DNA from: Desulfoluna spongiiphila | Lineage (GTDB): Bacteria; Desulfobacterota; Desulfobacteria; Desulfobacterales; Desulfolunaceae | Reading direction: 5' to 3' | Assembly (NCBI RefSeq): GCF_900101345.1 | Contig: NZ_FMUX01000006.1 | Location: 186,001-250,000 of the forward strand | Length of the DNA stretch: 64,000 bases | Part shown: in pieces, positions 1 through 10,087 of the stretch | Layout: every line of letters begins with the position of its first letter | How positions within the stretch are numbered: the first letter of the stretch is position 1 | Translations under genes and position numbers: made by a program | Notes under the pieces: model-generated | The model's database searches: none | What the model saw: the letters and a program-made list of their open reading frames with translations, nothing else | What the model was told of the DNA's origin: nothing

Positions 1-642
1 GAGGCGGGGGTGGCCGCTGTTCGCTCGGGCGCTGCCGATATCGGGACGCTTTTAAGGCCTCTGACCGACGGTGAAAAAGCCGCGGGCCTGGTGGAGACAC
101 CCCTTGACCCCATGGCCTATGCGGTTGCTGTGAGCAAGGCAAACCCTGTGAACAGCCTGACGGAGAGACAGGTCCTTGAGATTTTTGCCGGGCGCATCAC
201 GAACTGGAAAGAGGTGGGCGGCAAGGACATGGAGATCCTTTTGTACAAGCAGCGGTGCGGGGCAAGCTACGACACTTTGCTGGACAAGGCCCTTGCGGAA
301 AGGGGCATCAGGAAAAACACCGAGCGTCTCGAAGACGCGGTGATGTACGTGGAGGTGACGGACAACCAGCTCGATGAGATCGCGGCAAACGAGATGGCCG
401 TTGCCATGGTGCCGCGGATGTTTTTCGATGCCAACTCAAAGCATCTGGACGTGGACGGTGTGTCTCCGTGCCGGGCGTCCGAGAAGAACGGCCGGTACCC
501 CTTCCTTGCCCCGCGCAGCCTGGTGAGCCGCACCAACGCCTCGGATGCCGCAACCCGTTTTCTGGCCTTTGCCAAGGGCCCCCACGGTACGGCCCTCATG
601 GAGAAAGGCTTTTCCATGGACTGGCTCAAGGCCGGGTTCTGA
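1..642 (+). CDS. PstS-like periplasmic substrate-binding protein, 5' end cut off
   Basis: The reading frame is open from base 1, so the N-terminus and any signal peptide lie outside the window; 213 codons remain. The visible part has the layout of the C-terminal lobe of phosphate-type (PstS/PBP-like) binding proteins: an 'SGAADIG' segment, a 'VSKANPVNSLT..Q...IFAGRITNWKEVGG' stretch that is the family hallmark, and a late 'FLAFAKGPHGTALMEKGF' helix. In such proteins the lobe closes over an oxyanion. No permease or ATPase follows; the next gene in the same direction is a chemoreceptor, so a sensory role (ligand presentation) is possible but is inference. The ligand cannot be read from the fragment. 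Confidence 0.8.
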   Translation, partial: EAGVAAVRSGAADIGTLLRPLTDGEKAAGLVETPLDPMAYAVAVSKANPVNSLTERQVLEIFAGRITNWKEVGGKDMEILLYKQRCGASYDTLLDKALAERGIRKNTERLEDAVMYVEVTDNQLDEIAANEMAVAMVPRMFFDANSKHLDVDGVSPCRASEKNGRYPFLAPRSLVSRTNASDAATRFLAFAKGPHGTALMEKGFSMDWLKAGF

Positions 643-679
643 TGCCCGTTTGTTTCATTTTTTTGTAATTAGTCAGTTT

Positions 680-828
680 GCCTCCGGCGGGTCGCTTTTT
701 AAAAAAAGCTCCGCAAAAACGTTCCGGCACATTAGGCATATCGGCAGCATTGGGCCAGCCGGTATTGTTTTTAAAACCTGTTTGTCAAACGTTTCAAAAG
801 TTTGGTCCCCGGCAGGGCCGCCGGAGGC
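680..828. repeat. Dispersed GCCGCCGGAGGC-bounded repeat, copy F (subfamily II)
   Basis: The element begins GCCTCCGGCGGG (680-691) and ends GCCGCCGGAGGC (817-828). It contains an A/T hairpin (CGCTTTTT..AAAAAAAGC, about 692-711) and a CAAACGTTTCAAAAGTTTGG segment. It starts 38 bp after the stop of the binding-protein gene and ends 64 bp before the next start. The same interior occurs inverted at 46197-46351. Confidence 0.8.
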
Positions 829-892
829 ATGTTCATAACGGCCCCTGTGCCATGCGGCAAGGGGGCCTATTGTTTTGAAAGAGAGAACGATC

Positions 893-2803
893 ATGAACAT
901 CGGAAGCAAGCTCAGCCTTTTTTTTTGCGCTATTTTGATTCTGGCTGTGGCCTCCATCATCATCCCCATCCACATCAACTCCGGCCGCATATTGATGGAT
1001 GCCCAGGAGAACGAACTCGCCTCCCGGGCTTCGGCCATGGGGAAGAGGCTCTCTGCGATGTACGCGGGCATGGAGGCCGACCTTGGCCGCATGGCAGCAG
1101 ACCGGGAGATCATTCGCCTGATGAAGGCGGCCCGGTTCACGAAGAAATACGAAAACCTCCAGGCCAGGGTCGGCTTTATGAAACGGGTGCTCTCCTACGA
1201 CGGGGTGGCGGTGTTCGACCGGAAGGGCAACTGCGTGGTCGGCGATCCGGGACCGGTTGGCCGAAAGGTCACGGTTGATAAGATGGCAAAGGGAGCTGTT
1301 GCAGGCGGCATGGAGACCCGGAGCGGTGTACTGGAGATGGCCTTTGCAAGCCCTGTCTACCATAAGGAGAGTTTCCTGGGGACCATGGTGATCCGGCGGG
1401 CATTGGATGATGCCTTTATGGCCACTCTTCTTCGAGGTGGCCTGGGAGCCTGCGCCCTTTATGAGCGGGAAGGGGAGGTGTATCGCCTTCGTGCCTCATC
1501 GGATGCCGGTGGGTTTTCATCGGTACCTGAGGTTTCTATCCATGGCACGTTTCCACAGGTCCACCGCCAAGCCCTTCTGGGCGAGAGCCGGGGAGTCCTT
1601 CGCTTTGTCCCCGTGGCAGCGGGCGGAACAGACTCTGTGTGTCTGCTGGCCCTGTTTGAAGAGACCCGCCAGGTGGAAGCCGTTCTCCGTCAGATCGAGT
1701 TCACCTCTGTGTTTGTGGGCGCTGCGGTGCTGGGGTTTGGGTGCCTTACCACTTTTTTGTATTCACGGCGTCTGTCCGGGGCCCTTACATCCCTTTGCGC
1801 TTTTTCCGTAAAAATAGCGGCAGGCGATCTGTCCGGCCGCATGGAGACGGACCGGCACGATGAGATCGGGGATCTGGTCCGGGCTCAGAATCGCATGGCC
1901 GAACACTTGAGCGGGCTCATCGAGAAATGCGCCGAGGCCTCCGAAGCCCTGACCGCCTCCTCCGGAGATCTCGCCGCCACGTCCGAGGACATGGCCTCCC
2001 ATTCAGAGGCCGTCAGCGACAAGGTGTCCGCCACAGCGTCGGCTTCGGAACGGCTGGCACTTACCATGGCTGCCATCGGCAGCGCCATTGGGGAGTCTGC
2101 CCGGGGTGCCGGGGAAATCTCCGGTGCTTCCTCCGGGGTGAAAGAGTCCATCGAGCAGTTGACCGTCAGGGCGGAAAAAGCCCGGGGCATCACGGAAAAT
2201 ACGGTGTCGGCCCTGGGCGAGGCACGCACAGCCTTTCGCGCCTTTGATGCGGCCACAGGGGAGATCGGGGGCATCGCCGAAGGCATCCACGACATCGCGG
2301 CTCAGACCAATTTGCTGGCCCTGAACGCAACCATCGAAGCAGCCCGGGCCGGAAGCGCAGGGGCAGGCTTTGCCGTGGTGGCCTCGGAAGTCAAGGAGCT
2401 GGCAGCACAGGTATCCCGGGCCTCCGAGCTCATTCAGCAAAAAACAGAGGCCGTGAGCCGTTCTGCGGCAGAGGTCTTGACAACGGTGGACGGCCTGGCA
2501 GGCGGCCTGGACCGGGTGGACGGCATCGTGCGAGCCACCGCAGGGAGCCTGGAAGAGCAGCGGGAACTCACCGACGCCATCGTGGCCCATGTGGGGGATG
2601 TCTCCGCAGGGATCTCCGAGATCAACCGGAATATTGCCGGGGCCTCCGATACCTTTGCGGGGATTTCAAGGGACATTGCAGAGTCGAGCCGGACATCCGG
2701 GGAGATGTCCGACAGCAGCCGCCTGGTGAATCGCAGTGCCGGGGCCCTGATCGAACTTTCCCGGGAGCTGACGGGCGTCGTCGGCCGGTTCAGGCTTGCG
2801 TGA
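893..2803 (+). CDS. Methyl-accepting chemotaxis protein
   Basis: A 636-residue transmembrane chemoreceptor. The start at 893 is chosen because an AAAGAGAGA ribosome site lies upstream; an in-frame TTG at 877 region is less likely. A first membrane helix (about residues 7-27) and a second (about 268-290) frame a ~240-residue periplasmic sensor domain that I cannot assign to a named family. A HAMP-like linker follows ('[13 protein letters not shown]'), then the cytoplasmic signalling domain with the conserved hairpin tip '[19 protein letters not shown]'. It would relay ligand binding to CheA/CheW, which are not in the window. It lies between the truncated periplasmic binding protein and a hybrid kinase, all on the same strand. 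Confidence 0.9.
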   Translation: MNIGSKLSLFFCAILILAVASIIIPIHINSGRILMDAQENELASRASAMGKRLSAMYAGMEADLGRMAADREIIRLMKAARFTKKYENLQARVGFMKRVLSYDGVAVFDRKGNCVVGDPGPVGRKVTVDKMAKGAVAGGMETRSGVLEMAFASPVYHKESFLGTMVIRRALDDAFMATLLRGGLGACALYEREGEVYRLRASSDAGGFSSVPEVSIHGTFPQVHRQALLGESRGVLRFVPVAAGGTDSVCLLALFEETRQVEAVLRQIEFTSVFVGAAVLGFGCLTTFLYSRRLSGALTSLCAFSVKIAAGDLSGRMETDRHDEIGDLVRAQNRMAEHLSGLIEKCAEASEALTASSGDLAATSEDMASHSEAVSDKVSATASASERLALTMAAIGSAIGESARGAGEISGASSGVKESIEQLTVRAEKARGITENTVSALGEARTAFRAFDAATGEIGGIAEGIHDIAAQTNLLALNATIEAARAGSAGAGFAVVASEVKELAAQVSRASELIQQKTEAVSRSAAEVLTTVDGLAGGLDRVDGIVRATAGSLEEQRELTDAIVAHVGDVSAGISEINRNIAGASDTFAGISRDIAESSRTSGEMSDSSRLVNRSAGALIELSRELTGVVGRFRLA

Positions 2804-2908
2804 CAACCAGAGGATTGGGGCAATGATTCAGCTCCAAAACGCAGCCTTCTATGGTTACGGCCTGATGAATCACAGGGTCAAGAGGGCTCAGGAAAAAACA
2901 AAAGCAAT

Positions 2909-3078
2909 GCCTCCGGCGGCGAGGTGTGCCACCTCGAAACCAGGTTGCGAATGCGCTTTCCCCTTCGTTCCTCAGGGAAAATCACATTCGCCTATGGTTC
3001 AGATTAAACTGGATCTGTTTTTTTAAGCTGTTTGTCTAACTTTTCAAAAGTTTGGCCCCCGGCAGGGCCGCCGGAGGC
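2909..3078. repeat. Dispersed repeat, copy A (complete, 170 bp, subfamily I)
   Basis: Bounded by GCCTCCGGCGGC (2909-2920) and GCCGCCGGAGGC (3067-3078). Reading along + it has hairpin CGAGGTG-TGC-CACCTCG (2920-2936), then the GCGAATG/CATTCGC stem-loop (2947-2991) whose loop reads TTCGTTCCTCA, i.e. GAGGAACGA on the other strand, then TTTTCAAAAGTTT. It begins 106 bp after one stop codon and ends 37 bp before the next start. Almost the same length as the inverted copy at 40259-40429. Confidence 0.9.
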
Positions 3079-3115
3079 ATACGTTGAATCGTTACGGATT
3101 GGAAAGAGAGCGGAC

Positions 3116-5692
3116 ATGAAACTGGCCTTGAAATACAAGCTTATCCTGTATGTGTACGCCACTTTGCCCCTTGCGGCACTGTGGCTGGCTGCCCGGGCCA
3201 ATACCATCCACGCCATGCCGGCATTTCAGCACGCCCTGACCGTCGGGATTCTCACCGCCTTCGGCCTGCCCCTTGCCGCGCCCTGGCTTCCCGGGTTCCG
3301 CTGGCTTATCCAGCGCCAGGTGACGCGCATCAGCCGGTTCTGCGCACGGGTGAAGCAGGGCACATACATTGGGTTTCGCCTTCCTCCGGAAACCGAGGAT
3401 GAAAATGAGATCATCGCCCTCATGCGGGATTTGAACTGGATGCTTCGAATCATCGAGGTGCGTGAGGCCGAGCTGGAGCGCCGGGTCGCAAGGCGCACCG
3501 GCGAGCTCAACCAGGCCCGCTTGGCTGCGGAGGCATCGGTCCAGGCAAAGGGGGCGTTTCTGGCCAACATCAGCCATGAGATCCGGACCCCCATCAACGC
3601 CATCATGGGCATGGCGGATGTTCTCCTGGCGCAACCCGACTCCCCGACGGCACCGGACAACCTGCGCATCATCGCCGCAGCCTCCCGGAACCTATTGCTT
3701 ATGGTCAACGAGATCCTCGATTACTCCAAGATGGAAGCGGGGAAGCTGGAGCTGGAGGCCATCCCTTTCCGGCTGCGGGATCTCATGGAAGGGGTGACGG
3801 ATACCTTGAGCCAGCAGGCCCAGGAAAAATCCCTGGAGCTGGTCTGTGACATCGACGCCTCCGTGCCCCAGACCCTGGTGGGGGATCCCACGCGCCTGGG
3901 CCAGATTATCACCAACCTTACGGCCAACGCCATCCGGTTCACCGAGGCAGGGGAGGTGGTGGTGACGGCGCGATTTCATCGGGAGACCCTGGAGAGCGGA
4001 AACCTGTCCCTTTGCGTGCTTGATACCGGGGAAGGCATTCCCGAGGCGGTACTTCCCACCCTTTTCGACGCTTTTACCCAGGCCGACGGCTCCATCACCC
4101 GCCATCACGGCGGCACCGGCCTGGGGCTTGCCATCTGTCGCAAACTCTCGGCCATGATGGACGGGACGCTCACCGTCGCCTCCACCTCGGGCCGCGGCAG
4201 CGAGTTTACCCTGAGCTGTCCCCTTAATGCGCCGTATGAAAGCTCTGAAGCCTTTCTTTACGGGGTCGATATGAAGCCCCGGTGCCTTGTTGTGGAGGAC
4301 AACCGATCCGCACGGAGGGTCCTTTCAGGGTTTTTGGATGATTTTGATTTTCCCCACGATTTGGCAGGGTCCGTCCGGGAGGCCGTCGAGGCCCTCACCC
4401 AGGCCCGAGGCGCCTATCGGCTGCTCCTCGCGGACGTGACCCTGCCTCCCGGAGAAGGGGCGCTGCTTATCCGTCACCTGCAGGCCATGGAAGAAGGGAA
4501 CCGTCCCGGGGTGATCCTTCTGTCTCCCTTGAACCACCGGGACGCAGCCTGGCACCGGGGGCTCGATATCGCCGGGCATGTGGTCAAGCCTGTGAAGCAG
4601 TCGGCCCTTTACAACGCCATCGTCTCGGCCCTGGCCCCTGTGTCGGCCCCTGAGGCTCCTTCGGAAACCTCGGGAGAGGCGGTGCACCGTCAGCGCGTGC
4701 TGGTGGTTGAAGACAACCCCTTCAACCGGAAAGTGGCGGAGGAGATTCTCGGGGCGGCCCGTTTTCAGGTCCGATGTACGGCCAATGGCCAGGAGGCCCT
4801 GGACCTCCTGGGAAAAAATTCCTTTGATCTGGTACTGGCGGACATGCAGATGCCCGGCATGGACGGGTGCGAACTCACGGAGACCATCCGGTCTTCCGAG
4901 GGCCTGAGAGACCTTCCGGTGGTGATGCTCACTGCCGATGCCGACCCCGGTACCCGCAGGGCAGCCATGGCATCCGGTGCCTCGGGGTTTCTCACCAAGC
5001 CTGTGGCCCCCGGTGAGCTGTTGCGGGTCCTCGAAGGGCAGCTGATAGCGGACGCCCGAGATGTTTCCCAAGAGGACGTAAATCCCGATGAAAGGCCTGG
5101 ATTTGAAGCCCTCGCAGCCGCCCTTGGGGGAGACCCGACCCGCGCGGCTGAGCTGGTCATGGACTTTGTGGAGGCCTTCGGGAAAAGCCCGGCCACCATC
5201 GCGGACACCCTGGCCGGTGAGACCCCGGATGAGGCGCAGGCATTGCTGCACACCCTGAAAGGTGCCGCCGCCAATCTGTACTGCCGTGAGCTGGCCGAGG
5301 CCGCTTCTGCCATGGAAACTGCCGTGAAAAGGGGGCAATTCGAGGAGGCCGGGGGTGGGGTGGCGACCCTGGAACGGTGTCTTGCTGATCTGGCACGGGA
5401 GGGGGATTGCCTTGTCTCGACGGGGGGGCATCCTGAAGGGGCCGAGCCGCACCGTGGGCTGCCTTTGGAATCCCTGCGTGAGCTTGAGGCGCTTATCACA
5501 ACGAGGAACATAATGGCCCGGGCAAAGGCCCAGGCGCTTTTGGAGCCCTTAAGCCATGCCGGATTCCGGGCGCAGGCGGAGCAGCTGGTGGCGTGCCTTC
5601 GGAAATACAACTTCAAAGATGCCAAGGGCCTTTTGACCCAGATTTTTGCGGCGGGCTCGGCCACGTACCCCAAGGCCATTACAGGAGAGTGA
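3116..5692 (+). CDS. Hybrid sensor histidine kinase (HisKA-HATPase-REC-REC-HPt)
   Basis: An 858-residue multidomain phosphorelay kinase. I place the start at 3116 (GGAAAGAGAG upstream); the frame is open further upstream only through the dispersed repeat. Two membrane helices (about 8-25 and 44-62) are followed directly by the kinase core: phospho-acceptor His154 in 'NISHEIRTP', then HATPase boxes 'DTGEGIP' and 'GGTGLGLAI'. Receiver 1 (about 384-505) has 'LLLADVTLP', receiver 2 (about 525-640) has '[13 protein letters not shown]', and an HPt domain (about 665-760) has '[10 protein letters not shown]' with the likely acceptor His near 712. About 100 residues follow without a recognised domain. 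Almost no periplasmic sensor region exists, so the input is probably membrane-related or through a partner. The next gene begins 1 bp after the stop. Confidence 0.93.
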   Translation: MKLALKYKLILYVYATLPLAALWLAARANTIHAMPAFQHALTVGILTAFGLPLAAPWLPGFRWLIQRQVTRISRFCARVKQGTYIGFRLPPETEDENEIIALMRDLNWMLRIIEVREAELERRVARRTGELNQARLAAEASVQAKGAFLANISHEIRTPINAIMGMADVLLAQPDSPTAPDNLRIIAAASRNLLLMVNEILDYSKMEAGKLELEAIPFRLRDLMEGVTDTLSQQAQEKSLELVCDIDASVPQTLVGDPTRLGQIITNLTANAIRFTEAGEVVVTARFHRETLESGNLSLCVLDTGEGIPEAVLPTLFDAFTQADGSITRHHGGTGLGLAICRKLSAMMDGTLTVASTSGRGSEFTLSCPLNAPYESSEAFLYGVDMKPRCLVVEDNRSARRVLSGFLDDFDFPHDLAGSVREAVEALTQARGAYRLLLADVTLPPGEGALLIRHLQAMEEGNRPGVILLSPLNHRDAAWHRGLDIAGHVVKPVKQSALYNAIVSALAPVSAPEAPSETSGEAVHRQRVLVVEDNPFNRKVAEEILGAARFQVRCTANGQEALDLLGKNSFDLVLADMQMPGMDGCELTETIRSSEGLRDLPVVMLTADADPGTRRAAMASGASGFLTKPVAPGELLRVLEGQLIADARDVSQEDVNPDERPGFEALAAALGGDPTRAAELVMDFVEAFGKSPATIADTLAGETPDEAQALLHTLKGAAANLYCRELAEAASAMETAVKRGQFEEAGGGVATLERCLADLAREGDCLVSTGGHPEGAEPHRGLPLESLRELEALITTRNIMARAKAQALLEPLSHAGFRAQAEQLVACLRKYNFKDAKGLLTQIFAAGSATYPKAITGE

Positions 5693-5693
5693 C

Positions 5694-7802
5694 ATGGAGA
5701 AACCGACCCTTCTGATTATCGACGACATCCCGTCCAATATCGACGTCCTTGGGACGATTCTCATGGAGGATTACATCATCCAGGCGGCCACCTCCGGGGA
5801 AGAGGGTCTCGGCATCGCCCAGGAAGGCAGCGGGCCCGACCTGATTCTCCTTGACGTGATGATGCCCGGGATGGATGGCTACGAAGTGCTCTCACGGCTC
5901 AAGGTCCATGAGGCGACCCGGCACATTCCCGTCATCATGGTGACGGCCTGCACCGACGCCGCAGACGAAACCAAAGGGTTTCGTCTGGGTTGCGCCGATT
6001 ACCTGCACAAGCCGGTGACCCCTCTGATCGTCCAGTCCAGGGTGCGTACCCAGGTGGAGGTCAAAAGGGGACGCGACGCCCTGGCCGCGAGCCTTAAAAC
6101 CAGCCGGGCGGATTCCCTGAGGCAGGGGCGTTTTTTGGGCGGGCTGTTCGACCACTCCCCACAAGGGATTCTGCTGCTGGATGAGGCCCATGCCATTGTC
6201 CGGGCCAACCAGGCCTTTTGCGATCTTTTCGGGTACAGGGCCTGCGATCTCGAAGGGCAGGCAGAGCCCATGAACACGGTGCCTGTGGCTGAAGCTGAGG
6301 CCTACGGGGCCCTTTTGGAAACCATCGATGCCAGGGGGCGGTTCAAGGGAGAGGGGGTTCGGATGCGGGTGGACGGAACCCCCCTTTCCGTCTCCATCGC
6401 GGGCTGTCGGGTGGATGTGGAGAACCAGTCCGGGGGAATTTTTCTTATTTATGAGGACATCACCGACCGCAAGCTGGCGGAAAAACGGCTGACCCACCAG
6501 GCCTACCACGACGCCCTGACGGGTATCGACAACCGCCTCGCCTTTGTGGAGGGCCTCAAGGGCGTTCTGAAAGAGAACCGCAGGGTCAACCGTTGCTGCG
6601 TGATGCTCCTGGACCTAGACCGGTTCAAGTCCGTCAACGACTCGTTGGGGCATCCCGTGGGGGATGCCCTGCTTCAGGTTGTCTCACGCCGTTTTACGCA
6701 GTGCCTGAGGGACCGGGACACCGTGGCGCGCATCGGCGGTGACGAGTTTGCTGTTTTGCTTCGGGAGACCCGGGACGCTTCCGAGGTGGAGGGAATTTCC
6801 CGGCGGCTTCTGGATGCGGCCTCTTCGCCCTTTGAGATCGACGGCCAGGTGCTTCATATCGGTGCCAGCATCGGCGTGGTCTTCGACTTGTCCGGTTACA
6901 CAGATCCGGACACGGTGATCCGGGATGCGGATCTGGCCATGTATGAGGCAAAGGCCTCCGGCAGGGGGCGTTTCACCCTCTTTGACAGTACCCTCCATGA
7001 GAAGGCGGTGCATCGCCTGGAGATCGAGCGTGAATTAAGGGATGCCTTTGTGCGGGGCGAGTTTGAATTTTACTACCAGCCCATCCTGACCCTGCCGGAA
7101 GGCCCTGTGGAGCGTTTCGAGGCCCTGATCCGCTGGAACCACCCGGAAAAAGGCGTGCTGGCCCCGGCGGCGTTTTTGTCCGTACTGGAAGAGGCCGGAC
7201 TCTCCACCGCCCTGAGGCGCTGGGTGGTGGAAGCCGCTGCCCAGACCCTGGCCTCCTGGGGTGCGGACTTTCCTGGGCGCATCCTCAACATCAACCTGAC
7301 GGCGAGTCAGCTGGGTGACCCGGAGCTTTGCCCTTTTATTACGGAGGTGTTCGGCCGTTACGGGGCCTCTCCGGATCGTCTGGTGGTGGAAATAACCGAG
7401 ACCGATTTCATGGAAGGCCGTCCCATGGCCGAGGCCAACCTCAACAGGCTCCGGGAGGCAGGGGTCCGAATCGCCATCGATGACTTCGGCACGGGCTATT
7501 CGTCCCTTGCCTACCTGCATCGGTACCGCATCGACACCCTAAAAATTGACCGTTCCTTTATCACACGCATTGATCAGGACGGCCTGTCCATCATCTCGGC
7601 CATCGCTTCTATCTCTCAGAAACTCGGGGTCTCCGTGGTGGCCGAAGGCATTGAAGAGCCGGCACAGCTCGACGCCGTGATGCGGGCAGGGTGCACCCAC
7701 GCGCAAGGGTACCTCATCTCCCGGCCCATGCCCCTGGAGAGGGCAACCTGTTCGGAACGCGGCCGTGCCGGATGGCTCTGTGCCGTGTCATCCAACCATT
7801 GA
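5694..7802 (+). CDS. Response regulator with PAS, GGDEF and EAL domains (c-di-GMP)
   Basis: A 702-residue cytoplasmic protein that should make and/or break cyclic di-GMP under control of a receiver domain. The start at 5694 has AGGAGAG immediately upstream and lies 1 bp after the hybrid kinase stop, so the two are almost certainly co-translated and form a phosphorelay pair. Domains: REC (about 5-120, acceptor Asp in 'LILLDVMMPG'), PAS (about 148-270), GGDEF with intact 'ARIGGDEFAVLL' near residue 348, and EAL with intact 'FEALIRW' near 473 and 'DDFGTGYSSL' later. Both catalytic signatures are complete, so which activity dominates cannot be predicted. Confidence 0.93.
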   Translation: MEKPTLLIIDDIPSNIDVLGTILMEDYIIQAATSGEEGLGIAQEGSGPDLILLDVMMPGMDGYEVLSRLKVHEATRHIPVIMVTACTDAADETKGFRLGCADYLHKPVTPLIVQSRVRTQVEVKRGRDALAASLKTSRADSLRQGRFLGGLFDHSPQGILLLDEAHAIVRANQAFCDLFGYRACDLEGQAEPMNTVPVAEAEAYGALLETIDARGRFKGEGVRMRVDGTPLSVSIAGCRVDVENQSGGIFLIYEDITDRKLAEKRLTHQAYHDALTGIDNRLAFVEGLKGVLKENRRVNRCCVMLLDLDRFKSVNDSLGHPVGDALLQVVSRRFTQCLRDRDTVARIGGDEFAVLLRETRDASEVEGISRRLLDAASSPFEIDGQVLHIGASIGVVFDLSGYTDPDTVIRDADLAMYEAKASGRGRFTLFDSTLHEKAVHRLEIERELRDAFVRGEFEFYYQPILTLPEGPVERFEALIRWNHPEKGVLAPAAFLSVLEEAGLSTALRRWVVEAAAQTLASWGADFPGRILNINLTASQLGDPELCPFITEVFGRYGASPDRLVVEITETDFMEGRPMAEANLNRLREAGVRIAIDDFGTGYSSLAYLHRYRIDTLKIDRSFITRIDQDGLSIISAIASISQKLGVSVVAEGIEEPAQLDAVMRAGCTHAQGYLISRPMPLERATCSERGRAGWLCAVSSNH

Positions 7803-7889
7803 AAATCTGAGTTGTTCATGCGACAAGGTACACTCGATTTTTTTGACTGGTACGATATTTTGCTTCAATCAGTGGAGGATCCCCCATTC

Positions 7890-9608
7890 ATGTTACGGTG
7901 TTTCAAGATCAAGACCCAGATGTATATTGTTCTTATCATGGTATCCGTCTCCTTTCTCTCGTTGTCGGCAACCGCGCTTCATTATATCGGCGTCACCCGG
8001 GACGTAGGCATTGAAGGGGCCAAGGAGATCCTGCACAGGGCCCAGCAGGATAAGCTCAAGGCCTCGGTGCATACTGTTGCGGTTACTCTGTCAAAGGCCC
8101 TTGAGGGGATTGACGGGGAGGAGGAAAAGCTCGATGCCATGCGGCGGATGATCTACCCCGTAAGGTTTGAAGAGGATAAGTCCGGATACTACTTTATCTA
8201 CAAGGGCACCCGCAATGCCGTGCACCCCATCAAGCACCAGCTTGAAGGCAAGGACCTTGGGCACCTGGTGGACAAAAACGGGGTCCGGTCCGTGGGTGAG
8301 CTCTACGCCAATGCCAGGCGAGGCGGCGGGTTCGTTGAGTTCATGTGGAACAAGCCCGGAGCAGGAGATACCCTGAAACTGGGATACTCCGAGATGATTT
8401 CGGGTACCGACTACTGGATCGGTACCGGCGTCTACCTCGATAATATCGAGGCCTATGAGACAAAATTTTCCGCCATGCTCAGCAGCACCGTGATTCAGAA
8501 GGCCGTGATCTCCCTGGTGGCCATTGCAGCGGCGTTTTTTCTGCTTACCATGGCCTTCAGCCTTTTTGTGGTCAAAAACATCGCAAGCCCTTTAAAGGAG
8601 ATGGCAAAGAAGGTGAACATCCTGGCCACGGGGAACCTTGCCGTCGCCTTCCGCGACGGGAGCAAAGATGAGATCTCTCAGCTGGGAGGCGTGCTCAACA
8701 CCATGGTCGGGTCTTTTTCTGCCATGATCTCCGAGATGAAACAGAGCACAGGCACCCTCTTGACCTCCTCCACGGATCTTTCCTCCGTTTCCGAGCAGAT
8801 GTCCAGGGGCGCGGGGCACACCTTTGAAAAATCCAACACCGTGGCGGCATCGGCCCAAAAGATGAGCGCCAACATGGTCTCCGTGGCAGCCGCCATGGAG
8901 CAGGCCGCCACCAATGCAAACCAGGTAGCCAGCGCCACCGAGGAGATGACCTCAACCATCCGCGACATCGCAGACCACACGGAGTCTGCCCGCAGCATCT
9001 CCGGCGAGGCCGTGGACAAATCCAGGCACGCAGCCACCCGCATGGTGGAGCTCGGCAACGCGGCCGAGGCCATCGGCAAGGTCACCGAGACCATTACCGA
9101 TATCTCGGAGCAGACAAACCTGCTGGCCCTCAACGCCACCATTGAGGCGGCCCGGGCCGGTGAGGCGGGCAAGGGCTTTGCCGTGGTGGCAAGCGAGATC
9201 AAGGAGCTGGCCAACCAGACCGCAGGGGCGACCCTGGACATTCGGTCCCGCATCGAAGAGATGCAGGGGACGGCTTCGGCCACCAGCACTGAGATTGAAG
9301 AGATTTCCTCGGTCATCGACGGGGTGAATGAGATCGTCGCCACCATTGCCGCCGCCGTGGAGCAGCAGTCCGCCTCCACCAGCGAAATAGCCGCCAATGT
9401 CCAGCAGACCACCGAAGGCATCCGGGAAGTGAACGACAACGTCAGCCAAAGTTCCACCGTGGCCGAAGAGATTGCCCGGGACATCTCTCTGGTCAACGCC
9501 GATGCCGGTGAGATGTCCGGGGGCAGCGACCGGATCCGACAGAGCGCCGATGGCCTGAACGCCATGGCTGCCCAGCTCAGCGATACGGCTGCACGGTTCT
9601 CGGTCTGA
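7890..9608 (+). CDS. Methyl-accepting chemotaxis protein with single Cache sensor
   Basis: A 572-residue chemoreceptor. I chose 7890 as start because GGAGG precedes it and the peptide '[12 protein letters not shown]' leads directly into the first membrane helix (about 11-30); an ATG at 7818 is the alternative. The periplasmic part has the sCache_2 signature ('[18 protein letters not shown]', 'GVRSVGEL', '[13 protein letters not shown]'), a fold that binds small carboxylates or similar ligands in relatives. A second helix (about 193-215), HAMP ('[13 protein letters not shown]') and the signalling tip '[18 protein letters not shown]' follow. It ends the signalling block, and its stop is followed by two hairpins. 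Confidence 0.93.
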   Translation: MLRCFKIKTQMYIVLIMVSVSFLSLSATALHYIGVTRDVGIEGAKEILHRAQQDKLKASVHTVAVTLSKALEGIDGEEEKLDAMRRMIYPVRFEEDKSGYYFIYKGTRNAVHPIKHQLEGKDLGHLVDKNGVRSVGELYANARRGGGFVEFMWNKPGAGDTLKLGYSEMISGTDYWIGTGVYLDNIEAYETKFSAMLSSTVIQKAVISLVAIAAAFFLLTMAFSLFVVKNIASPLKEMAKKVNILATGNLAVAFRDGSKDEISQLGGVLNTMVGSFSAMISEMKQSTGTLLTSSTDLSSVSEQMSRGAGHTFEKSNTVAASAQKMSANMVSVAAAMEQAATNANQVASATEEMTSTIRDIADHTESARSISGEAVDKSRHAATRMVELGNAAEAIGKVTETITDISEQTNLLALNATIEAARAGEAGKGFAVVASEIKELANQTAGATLDIRSRIEEMQGTASATSTEIEEISSVIDGVNEIVATIAAAVEQQSASTSEIAANVQQTTEGIREVNDNVSQSSTVAEEIARDISLVNADAGEMSGGSDRIRQSADGLNAMAAQLSDTAARFSV

Positions 9609-9620
9609 CAGCCTGGTTCC

Positions 9621-9699
9621 CGAATGTGATCGTCACAAGGGCGGTCACATTCGCCGGAGCCATGCCATATATGTGGAGCGCCGCACTCCGGTGCGGCGC
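9621..9699. terminator. Two consecutive hairpins after the Cache chemoreceptor
   Basis: The first hairpin pairs CGAATGTGA (9621-9629) with TCACATTCG (9645-9653). The second is a 9-bp stem GCGCCGCAC (9678-9686) with GTGCGGCGC (9691-9699) and loop TCCG; the same GGAGCGCCGCACTCC unit recurs at 54630-54697. Neither has a run of T after it, so a terminator role is inferred from position (13-90 bp after the stop) only; it may be a REP-like element. Confidence 0.5.
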
Positions 9700-9950
9700 C
9701 CTTGAACTGACCGTGCGAAGCAATCCCGCCACCATTCATTTTTTCCATTCCCCGGCGAATCCGTCCCCTATAGTCTGCCTCCTGAAATTTCTTTTTTATT
9801 CTTACTTGTGCGTCATTAGTAAATTTCGTATCACAGTAAATGATGTCTGTCGGCAGCGTCTCGACGGTCAGCGTTTTTTTGCCTGTTTATAAAGCTCTTG
9901 AAACGTTTGGCAAGCAGTTGTCTGGAACGCTTTTAGCCATGTGCCCTGGA

Positions 9951-10004
9951 TGGAAAGCGCATTCGCAACCTGCTTTCAAGGTGGCTCACCTTGCCGCCGG
10001 AGGT
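9951..10004. repeat. Dispersed repeat, copy E (half element)
   Basis: Only the half containing GCGCATTCGC, the hairpin CAAGGTG-GCT-CACCTTG and the end GCCGCCGGAGG (9993-10004) is well kept; a degenerate left part with AAACGTTTGGCAAGCAG may begin near 9898. It ends 83 bp before metF. Its hairpin has an A-T pair where copies A and B have G-C, a compensatory change. Confidence 0.7.
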
Positions 10005-10087
10005 ATCTTTAACCATAGAGGGCATGCTTTTGTATGGTTCGCTAATGTACTGTCCCTTACCATTTACCTGCACCAGGAGCCCATTCC

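Noticed and set aside
3032..3115. Upstream extension of the hybrid kinase
   Set aside because: These codons are the dispersed repeat; the ATG at 3116 has a proper ribosome site. The same reasoning shortens the molybdoenzyme (to 45923), torD-like (to 41172) and trpD (to 56718) genes.
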